Positions 55,267 through 64,000 of a stretch of DNA of 64,000 nucleotides are shown here, piece by piece (positions within the stretch are counted from its first letter, which is position 1; each line of letters opens with the position of its first letter). This DNA is from Myotis daubentonii (taxonomy: Eukaryota; Chordata; Mammalia; Chiroptera; Vespertilionidae): positions 105,013,102 through 105,077,101 of the forward strand of contig NC_081861.1 in assembly GCF_963259705.1 (NCBI RefSeq), in the 5' to 3' direction. The notes beneath the pieces were generated by a model that saw only the letters and a program-made list of their open reading frames with translations, made no database searches and had not been told where the DNA came from. A program made the position numbers and the translations under genes.

Positions 55267-56825
55267 ACTAGAGGATCCAAGATGGCTGTGAAGTAGTTGG
55301 AAGCTATACTGACCGCTTTCCAGCACCAAACCAAATTTACAACTAAATTATAGATCAATTAACCTGAACAAACAAATTAAGACTAGATGAACAAAAATTT
55401 TATTACCAAGGATTACAGAAAAAACCACATAGAAATTGGTAAGACAGGCAGAGACACATAAAGGTCTGCCCCCAGACCCCCGTCCCCCGACACATGAGGT
55501 TGATAAATCAGAGGGATATCTCAATTGTAAAGATTCCCCTTGAGGAACCTGGGGTTTCAGTCTCACACTGGGCTCCCCAGCCCAGAGCAACAGAGTAAAA
55601 AAAAGGAAACCACATAACATCTAACATCTGACTGTGAAAATCAGCTGGTATTCTGTGTGCCAACAAAGAGATGGGAGTCTGCTGGAAACCCAAGTGCTCT
55701 CTTTAAGGGCTACTAGAACACAGAATATAATTTTCAGGCTCTCACCCAGGGCTCTGGTGTAGAGAAGGCAACTCAGAGAAAACTAGAGTCATTAAAGAAG
55801 AACTGGGTACATGATCATGAGGAGAGAAATGAAGGGTCAGCTGCCAAGATCCCTGTGCTGAGTCCCTATCCCACATTGCCCACAGACACTATCTTACCTG
55901 CATCAAACACTCTCATCTGTAGAGCAACAGCAACAGCCTGGGGGCGGGGTGTTAAAACAGTTCTCCAACTCCCAGTGGTCTCACCCTACCAAACTTGTGA
56001 CCAGCAGAAATGTTTGCTATAGCTTGGGTGCAGTGCACAATGCCTTGGGGAAAACTTGAGTGATTCAGGAGAACCTAGGAGTCATCAGAGACTCAGTCAG
56101 TCATTAAATTGTGTGGCTCTGGAGCAAGGACACCTGTACACACTACCTGAGCCTGTCCCACTACTGGAGACCCACTAGTCTCATTGATCTGATTCTTGGT
56201 GGCCCTGCTCTTTTGAGCTTTTCTCTTTTTTTTTTACCTGGAGAAAAGTTTGCTGACTGCAACCAGCCAGGACTTTCAGTGAGGTTTTATTTCTTGAGGA
56301 GCTCTTGTCAGAGCTTTGGACAGACACTGAGTTATGTAGGTCCAGAGTGGGGTGTATTTTCCACCTCTGTGTGCCAATGGCACCTGACCACCAACAGGAG
56401 ACCCACTACTCCTGGCCTTCTGACTCCAGGTGGCTCAGCCGGCTGAACTCAAGACCTGCAGAAAAGTTTGCTGGCCGTACCCAGCCTAGACCTGTGGTGC
56501 ACTTCTTAAAAAGCTCTTGGAAACTTGGATAGACACTGAGTTGTGTAATTCTGGAGCTTAGGGCCATTATCCACCTTGGTAAGCCACTAGCACCAACCCA
56601 AACAGGAGATGAACTAGCCCTGTCATTCAGAATCCTGGTGGTCCCACCCTACTGAGCTTGTTTTCTACAGAGAAGTCTATTGCTACAACCAGCTTGGACC
56701 TACAATGTGCTCTTTATGGGAAAGCTCTGGTTGGAGACACAGGCAGAGACTTAGTGGTATGGCTCTACCTCAGCAATGCCAACCCCAAACAGGAGATCCA
56801 GTAGCTTCGTCCTCCCTGCACCCGT
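55267..56825 (+). mobile_element. L1 5' UTR lacking its 3' part, with tandem monomers
   Basis: It starts GATCCAAGATGGCTGTGAAG with a YY1-like AAGATGGC at the first bases, as in functional L1 promoters. The same start is seen at 57085 and 63835. From about 55970, units of roughly 190-230 bp repeat, marked by ACAGGAGACCCACTA-type and AAAAGTTTGCTG-type blocks at about 56165, 56392, 56605 and 56798. L1 sequence stops near 56825 with no ORF1, ORF2 or A tail. The next 246 bp are unremarkable. Confidence 0.7.
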
Positions 56826-59158
56826 GTAATAAGAAAAATATTGTGATATGGATAAGATTTCAGCCTTGATTGTGAATGTCCTTGTTCAGGTATTAAATGA
56901 TACCCTTTCCAATTTATATTAAAAATATAAAAATTTTCTTAGAATTATAATGTACTATACCTCCCCATTTCTTGAATAAATGCTTTTACTACATGAAAAA
57001 TAATTGTTCACCTAAAAGAGCACTTTGTATTAATCTTATATTAATATGTTTTTGTTTTGTTTTGTTTTAATATGGGTTTTCTGGATTCCAAAATGGCGAT
57101 AGATTAAGTGGAAGCTACACTGATACACTCCCAGGACCAAATTAGAATTACATCTAAAAACCAGAAAAAAACTATTCTGAATAATCAACTGAAGATGAGC
57201 TGGAAAGAACCCTGATAACCAAGATGGAAAGGGGAGACCAAGTAGAGACTGGTAGGAAGGGCGGAGGCACAAAAGGGCTGGCTAGACTCCTACAAACAAC
57301 AGCTGAAGTTCCTGAGGGATATCTCAGCTGTGGGTGAGAGGGGGGTTACCACTGACAACTGTAGGTTCTAAACCTGTGAAAAGCAACAGGGTTGCTGTTT
57401 GCCAGAGAGAGCATCTGAAAATGCAGGCATCCTCTTAAAGGGCCAATGCACAAAATTTCGTGTGCAGCCACTCACCCTGGGCTCTGGAAGAGGGAAGACA
57501 GAGTAGACTAGATCTATGTGAGCAGATTCCAGGGTTGGGGGCTCTGGGGTTAAAGCTCAGAAGACAGCCACCCCCGTTTCCTGTACTGAGTCATACTAAA
57601 GAGGTCATCTCATTCTGGCAGACTTTTGTACTAATCTTATGAAACTTTTGCATAGTGGGGGAGCAATTGCCCAACCTTGTTGGAAAACCTCTTACCCCAC
57701 CCTGTGGTAAATAGCCTGAGGCTAATCAAGACTGAATAACAATCAAACTGCAGGCAGAGGTGGGTCTCTGGAGGATTTGAGTCTATGCCTGTTTTAATGC
57801 TGGGTCAGGGGCTAAGAAAAAAAGACTTTGTTGCACATCTTGGTCCTTTACAAAGGCAGCTAGCCCCAGCAGAGGGAACCACAGGTTGTGGATTGCTTAT
57901 AGCTCCAAACAGGGTACACAGAGCCAGTCACAAACAGTGTCTGACATTATTCTGCACTAGAGATTGGGAGTCATAGCAGATCTACCTAATACATAGACAT
58001 AAATCCAAGCAGGCAGCCAAAATGGGGAGATAATAAAAGAAGCCCCAAATGAAAGAATAAGAGAATTCACCAGAAGAGCCAAGTGAAATGGAGATGAGAA
58101 ATTTATCAGATATTGGGTTCAGAATAATGATGGCAAGGATGCACAAAAGGATGAGAAAAATAACTATGAAAAAAGACCTGTAGAAAATGAAGAATGACAT
58201 TGCAGCAATAAAGAACACATTGAGAGCAATATACAGCAGATAAGGGGAAACTGATTATCAGATCAGTGAATTAGAAGACAGGGTAGAAAAAAATAACTCA
58301 ATTAGAAAAACAATATTAAAAAAGGAGGGCAGTTTAAGGGAGCTGTGGGACAACATAAAATGTAAAAATATTCATATCATACGAGTAATAGAACATGAAG
58401 AAAGTGAGAAAGGAAAAGAGAATATGTTTAAAGAAATAATGGCAGAAAACTTTACTAACTCAGTAAAGGAAAAGATCACACATGTTCAGGAGGCCCAGAG
58501 AGTCCCAAGCAAGGAGAACCCAAAGAGGCCTACACCCAGATATATCATAATTAAAATGCAAAAAATTAAAGAAAAAGAATCTTAAAGGCAGCAAGAGTAA
58601 AGCAATTTGTTACTTGCAAAAGAGCTCCCATAAGGTTGTCAGCTGATTTTTCATCAGAAACACTACAGGCCAGAATGGAATGGCATGAAGTACTCAGGTA
58701 ATATAAGACAAGTATCCAAAACCAAGATAACTATATCCTGCAAGTCTATCATTCAAAATAGATGGTGAAATAAATTTGCTTTCTACAAGAGAACCACCTC
58801 AGAACAAAGAACTCACACAGGATGAAAGTGAAGGGATGGAAAAAAAATATTCCATGCAAATGGAAACAAATAAACAAGTTGAGGTAGCAATGCTCACATC
58901 TGACAATATACTGGCAGACTTCAAAATGAAGGCCATCACAAGAGACTACAAAATTCACTACATAATGCTTAAGGGATCAATCCAAAATAACCCCGGTAAA
59001 CATATATGCACCCAATATAGGAGCACCTTAATATATATAAAAAAAAATTATGGAGGACTTTAAAGAAAAGATCAACAGCAATACGGTCAGAGTAGGGAAC
59101 TTTAAGACCCTGCTGAGTTATCTAGAGGTCTTCCAGAAAAAAGATTACCAAGGAAACA

Positions 59159-59434
59159 GTGACTCTAAATGACATGCGGGATCATATGGTTTTAATTGAC
59201 ATTTATAGAATATTTCACCCCAAAGCTACAGGGTATACATTCTTCTCAAGTACATATAGGACATTCTGGAAGATAGACCATATGTTAGGACACAAAACAA
59301 GTCTCTACAAGTTCAAGAACATTGAAATAATATCATGCATTTTCTCAGATCATAATGGGATGAAATTAGAAATCAACTACAGTAAAAATACTCAAAAACA
59401 TGTGAACAAATTGAGGCTAAGTAGGATGTTATGA
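59159..59434 (+). pseudogene. L1 ORF2 endonuclease fragment
   Basis: The 91-codon frame includes VLIDIYRIFHPKATGYTFF, KIDHMLGHKTSLYKF and the motif SDHNGMKLEI. The catalytic SDH is kept, but the frame is cut at both ends. Confidence 0.88.
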
Positions 59435-59715
59435 AACAATGAATGGGTTACCAATAATATAAAGAAAAAATCAAAGACTTCCTGAAAATAAATGGAAATG
59501 AACACCCAACAGCCCCACATCTCTGGAACACAGCAAAAGCAGTCCTGAGAGGGAATTTCATAGGACTACAGCCCTACCTTAAAAAAATAAGAAAAATTAA
59601 TAATAATCTATTTAACCCTACAACTTAAAGAATTAGAAATATAACCCCAGGAAAAGTCCATAGTAAGTGGGAGGAAGGAAATATTAAGATTAGAGCAGAA
59701 ATAAATAACATAGAG

Positions 59716-59717
<2 letters not shown>

Positions 59718-59760
<43 letters not shown>
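59718..59760. repeat. (AT)n microsatellite in L1
   Basis: About 20 AT units within the ORF2 region of the full-length L1, placed just before AAATGAAGAGTTGGTTCTTT. Confidence 0.95.
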
Positions 59761-59765
<5 letters not shown>

Positions 59766-60318
59766 AAAATGAAGAGTTGGTTCTTTGAAAAGATAAACAA
59801 GATAGATGAACCTTTAGCCAGACTCATCAAGAAACAAAGTGAGAGGACTTAAATAAATAAAATCAGAAATGAAAGAGGTGAAATAACAACTAACACCACA
59901 GAAATACAAGAGATTGTAAGAAAATACTGTGAACAACTATATGCCAACAAGGTGGACAATGTGGATGAAATGGACAAATTCCTAAAAAAATACAATCTCC
60001 CAAAACTGAATCAGGAAGAATCAGAAAACCTGGATAGGCCCAAAACAACTGATGAAATTGAAACAGTAATTAAAAATATCCTAGCAAACAAAAGACCTGG
60101 TCCAGATGGCTTTACAGAGTAGCTTTACCAAACATTCAAAGAAGAACTAACACCTATCCTCCTCAAACTATTAAAAACAAAAACAAACAAACAAAAAGAA
60201 ACAAAAAAGAGAAAGGAACACTTCCAAGATCTTTCTGTGAAACCAGTATTACACTAATTCCAAAATCAGAAAAAGACACTACAAAGAAAGAGAATCACAG
60301 GCCAACATCCCTGATGAA

Positions 60319-60563
60319 CCAGCTTCTGGTTGCTCCTTAGCACTGTCTCAGAGACAGGAGAGGCTCCCTCCTGCCACCGCCCCTGCGCTCCCCAGCAGTG
60401 AGCTTGGCTTCTGGCTGAACAGCGCTCACCCTGTGGGAGTGCACTGACCACCAGAGCGGAGCTCCTGCTTTGAGCGTCTACCCCCTGGTGGTCAGTGTGC
60501 ATCATAGTGACCAGGTATTCCACTATTCAGTCGATTTGCATATTAGGGTTTTATTATATAGGA
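60319..60563 (-). mobile_element. Helitron lacking its 3' terminus, at an L1 deletion
   Basis: The 5' end is intact (reverse complement TCCTATATAATAAAACCC at 60563), with an octamer-like GATTTGCATA and two CTCF-like motifs (60448-60461 and about 60479-60492). The hairpin and CTAG are absent at 60319. The L1 lacks several hundred bases between the two sides. Confidence 0.8.
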
Positions 60564-60673
60564 TAGTACTGGAAGCTTTAGCCACAGTAATCAGACAAGA
60601 AGAAAATATAAAAGGTATCCAAATTGGAAAGGAGGAAGTAAAACTCTCATTATTTGCAGATGACATGATATAG
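60564..60673 (+). pseudogene. L1 ORF2 reverse transcriptase fragment with FADD
   Basis: Codons after the Helitron read [19 protein letters not shown] and LSLFADDMI, then a stop. The catalytic FADD box is intact in this inactive copy. Confidence 0.85.
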
Positions 60674-62661
60674 TACATAGAAAACCCTAAAGACTCCACC
60701 AAAAAAACCTTATATTTAATAGGTGAAATTGGTAATGTAGCAGGATACAATATTGACAACCCCAAAATCAATGGCAGTTTTATGTACCAATAGTGAATTT
60801 TCAGAAAGAGAAACTAAGCATACAATCACACTTACCATTGTAACAAAAAAATTAAGATACTTAGGAATAAACTTAACCCAGGAGGTAAAACTACAGGTCA
60901 TTGAAAAAAGAGATAAAGATATAAACAAGTGGAAGAATATACCGTGTTCATGGATTGGTAGAATTAACATTATTAAAATAGCCTACTACTCAGAGCAATC
61001 TATAGATTCAATGCAATCCCTATTAGCATACCAGCAGCATATTTCACAGATCTAGAACCAAAAATTGATATGGAACCAAAAAAGAATCTGAATAGCTGCA
61101 GCAATCTTGAGAAAGGAACAAAATTGGAGGGATCACAATATCAAATATCAAGTTATATTACAAAGCCACTGTAATCAAAACAGCCTGGTACTGGCACAAT
61201 GACAGGTAAATGGCAAAGAACAGAGAACCTGAAAAATGACCCAAGCCAGTACGCTCAATTAATATTTGACAAAGGGGACAATAACATACAATTTAGTCAA
61301 GACAATCTCTTTAGTGAAAGCTTGGGAAAATTGGACAGGTACATGCAAAAAAAAAATGAAACTAGACTACCAACTTACAGCATACACAATAATAAACTCA
61401 GAATTGATAAAATACTTAAATGTAAGTTGTGAAACCATAAATATCTTAGAAGGAGCTATAGGCAGCAAAATATCATATATCCCTGGTAGCAATATTTTTG
61501 CCAACAGATCGCCTATGGCAAGGGAAAGTAAGGACAAAATAAACAAATGGGACTACATTAAAGTAAAAACTTCTATAAAGCAAAGGAAACCATCAACAAA
61601 ACAAAAAAGGAGCCCACTGTGTAAGAGAACATATTTGGCAATGATACATCTGATAAAGGGTTAATATCTAAAATATATAGGGAACTCATACAACTCAACA
61701 AAAGGAAGACAAACAATCCAATTAAGAAATGGGCAAAGGACCTAAATAGACACTTCTCCAAAGTGGACATACGAATGGTCAAGAACATATGAAAAAAAAA
61801 TGCTCAAAACCAGTGGTCATCAGAGAGATGCAAATTAAAATGACAATGAGGTATCACCTCACACCTGTCAGAATGGCTACCATTCACAAATCAACAAATG
61901 GCAAATGCTAGCAAGAATGTAAAGAAAAGGGGATCCTAATACAATGCTTGTGAGAATGCAGACTGGTGCAGCCTTTATGGAAAACAGTATGGAGTTTCCT
62001 CAAAAAAAATTAAACATGGAATTTCCTTTTACCTAATGATCCCACTTCTAGGAATATTTCCTAAGAAAACCAAAACACCAATCAGAAAGTATGTATTCCT
62101 CCCTATGTTCATAGCAGCACAATTTACAATAGCTAAGATTTGGAAATAGCCCAAGTGCCGGGAGTAGATGAATGGATAAAAATCTGTGGTACATTTACAC
62201 CATAGAATACTATGCAGCAATAAAAAGAACAATCTCTTACCCTTTGAGACAGTATGGAGGGACCTGGAGAATATTCTGCTAAATGAAATAACCCAGTCAG
62301 CAAAAGACAAGTATCACATGATCTCACTCACATGTAGAATCAATTGAACAAAATAAACTGATGAATAAAAAATAGATCCAGAGACATAGAAGCATGGAAG
62401 AGTCTATTGATTCTCAGAGGGAAGGCAGTGGTGGTTGGGTGTGTGGGTGTGTGGGACAGAAGAGATCAACCAAAGAACTTGCATGCATATTATATGCATA
62501 ACCCATGGACACAGACAATAGGGTGGTGGAACCCTGGGGAGAGGCGGGCTAGAAGGGGTCAATGGGGGAAAAACGGAGACATATATAATAATTTCAATAA
62601 TAAATATTTTTTTAAAAGGTTAAAAAATCACATTGGTTTTCTGGCAGTGGCCAGGTAGTTT

Positions 62662-62663
<2 letters not shown>

Positions 62664-62706
<43 letters not shown>
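62664..62706. repeat. (CT)n microsatellite
   Basis: A pure CT tract, possibly grown from the pyrimidine-rich part of a degraded SINE. Confidence 0.95.
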
Positions 62707-62711
<5 letters not shown>

Positions 62712-62744
62712 CTCCCCTCCATCTCTTTCTAAAATGAAAAGGTA

Positions 62745-62962
62745 GTGTGGGCATCATGGCTCAGCAGTTGAGCAATGACATGTAAACCAGGAGGTAATGG
62801 TTCGATTCCCAGGTGAGGCACATGTCTTGGTTGCAGGCTGCATCCCCAGTGGGTGGCATGCAAGAGGCATCCAATCAATGAGTCTCTCTCATCATTGATG
62901 TTTCAATCTCTCTCTCCATCTCCCTCTCAGAAATCAATAAAACTATATTTAAAAAAAATAAA
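62745..62962 (+). mobile_element. Ves-type SINE
   Basis: Head GTGTGGGCATCATGGCTCAG, B box GGTTCGATTCCC and 3' end CAGAAATCAATAAAACTATA. Confidence 0.88.
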
Positions 62963-62993
62963 ATCAATAAATAAACAACAAAAAATGGATCCT

Positions 62994-63214
62994 GGCTGGC
63001 TTGCTCAGTGGTTAGAGCATTGGCCTGTAGACTGAAGGTTTGCGGGTCCAATTCTTGGTCAAGAGCACTTACCTTGTTTGCAGGTTTAATCCCTGGCTCT
63101 GGTCAGGGTATGTGCAGGAGGCAACCAATCAGTTTATGTGTCTCTCTTACATTGATGTTTCTCTCTCTTTCCCCTCCTCCCTCATCTCCTTGGGTAAGGA
63201 TTAAAAAAATATGA
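62994..63214 (+). mobile_element. Ves-type SINE, older
   Basis: Head CTGGCTGGCTTGCTCAGTGG, diverged B box GGGTCCAATTCTT, then GCAACCAATCAGTTTATGTG and TTGATGTTTCTCTCTCTTTC. Confidence 0.82.
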
Positions 63215-63427
63215 TAGATTTTCTGATATTACAAAATAACAACAACAAATGAGGTTGGACAAAAGCAGACCAAAAGTTGTTCATCTGAAAAATACAATAA
63301 TAAATAAATAAATAATACTACAAAAATACACTCTGTTTTGCATACTCACAACTGTAAACCTACATTTCCCACTACTGCATAAAGTGCAAGTTTGGTGCTT
63401 GAAATGGCTTTTAGAAAAGCAATTTTT

Positions 63428-63620
63428 AAAAAATTATTGAATTTATTCGGGTGACATTGGTTAATAATTTTATTTAGGTTCAATGTGTACAATTTTATAA
63501 TACATCATCTGTATATTGTGTTCCTTGCTTACCACTCAAAGTCAAGTCTCTATAGGTCACAATTTATAACCACTATTCCTTTTTTACCTGCCAGCACAAC
63601 TCTTTCCCTGTGATAAGGTA
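63428..63620 (-). mobile_element. L1 3' end fragment, antisense
   Basis: GGGTGACATTGGTTAATAAT, CAATGTGTACAATTTTATAA and TACATCATCTGTATATTGTG are a common antisense L1 3' signature in laurasiatherian mammals, from memory. Confidence 0.6.
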
Positions 63621-63653
63621 ATCCTTATACAGTTGTCTAAGAGGTATTTTCTT

Positions 63654-63815
<162 letters not shown>

Positions 63816-63829
63816 CTTAATCCCTTCAT

Positions 63830-64000
63830 CTTGGAGAACCAAGATTGTGGTGCAGATAAACCTGGAACCCACCACCTCCCACAACCACATCAAAATTACA
63901 ACCAAAATATAGATCAGTCATCATTCAGAACTTCCTGAAAGCGGGCTGAATGGAAGTCCTACATCTAGAGAAGTTAAGAAAATACATCTAGACAGGTAGG
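63830..64000 (+). mobile_element. 5' start of another L1
   Basis: GAACCAAGATTGTGGTGCAG, then AATTACAACCAAAATATAGATC, matches the L1 5' ends at 55267 and 57085. It runs out of the window. Confidence 0.75.

Larger units (their letters stand above)
57072..62644 (+). mobile_element. Full-length L1 with target duplications, inactive
   Basis: ATKGGTTTTCTGG at 57072-57084 and 62632-62644 flanks 5,547 bp. It starts ATTCCAAAATGGCG (YY1-like) and has a 5' UTR to about 58000. ORF1 relics lie at about 58050-58750, and ORF2 runs from about 58780 to 62300. A 3' UTR follows, with GGAGACATATATAATAATTTC. Frameshifts, a (TA)n tract at 59718, and a Helitron with an associated L1 deletion at 60319-60563 make it inactive. 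Confidence 0.88.

Overview
This window is repeat-dominated mammalian nuclear DNA. The transposon set points to a vespertilionid (vesper) bat. About 17 short rolling-circle elements share the HeliBat architecture: a 5' end near TCCTATATAATAAAA, a subterminal GTGCACGAATTTCGTGCAC-type hairpin, a 3' end in CTAG, and insertion between A and T. There are about 15 tRNA-derived Ves-type SINEs with A and B boxes, several short hAT elements with 8-bp target duplications (including a SPIN-like one), and long but broken L1 copies. HeliBat elements are known only from Vespertilionidae among mammals. No intact host protein-coding gene, RNA gene, CRISPR array or prokaryotic feature can be supported; the predicted ORFs are L1 relics, Helitron minisatellites or simple repeats.

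Layout. 0-10 kb: several Helitrons, three hAT elements, MIR relics, and a composite L1 insertion (7.8-9.2 kb) with a perfect 14-bp target duplication, a 5' inversion and an apparent 3' transduction. 10-18 kb: head-to-head L1 3' ends, an old antisense L1, a Helitron-like segment carrying what looks like the first coding exon of TMBIM4, and a pile-up of nested SINEs with a SPIN-like hAT. 18-25 kb: two Helitrons (one with paired CTCF-like motifs), an MLT1-like LTR and mostly non-repetitive DNA. 25-37 kb: an older sense L1, then a near full-length antisense L1 broken by three Helitrons, two Ves SINEs, a MER5A-like hAT and a 31-base U2 snRNA fragment. 37-47.5 kb: a near full-length sense L1 holding a Helitron, a Ves, solo LTRs and a second, 5'-inverted L1. 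47.5-57 kb: lower repeat density, a 260-bp inverted repeat, two 180-bp Helitrons and a 3'-lacking L1 5' UTR with tandem monomers. 57-64 kb: a full-length but inactive L1 with matching target duplications, SINEs, a (TTTC)n tract and the 5' start of another L1.

The genes do not work together as a pathway. The interest lies in nesting order, which gives relative ages, and in DNA that mobile elements have captured or spread: the TMBIM4 exon, the U2 fragment, the transduced L1 flank, and CTCF-like and octamer motifs in Helitrons. Family names come from recognition by eye and memory, not from a database search.
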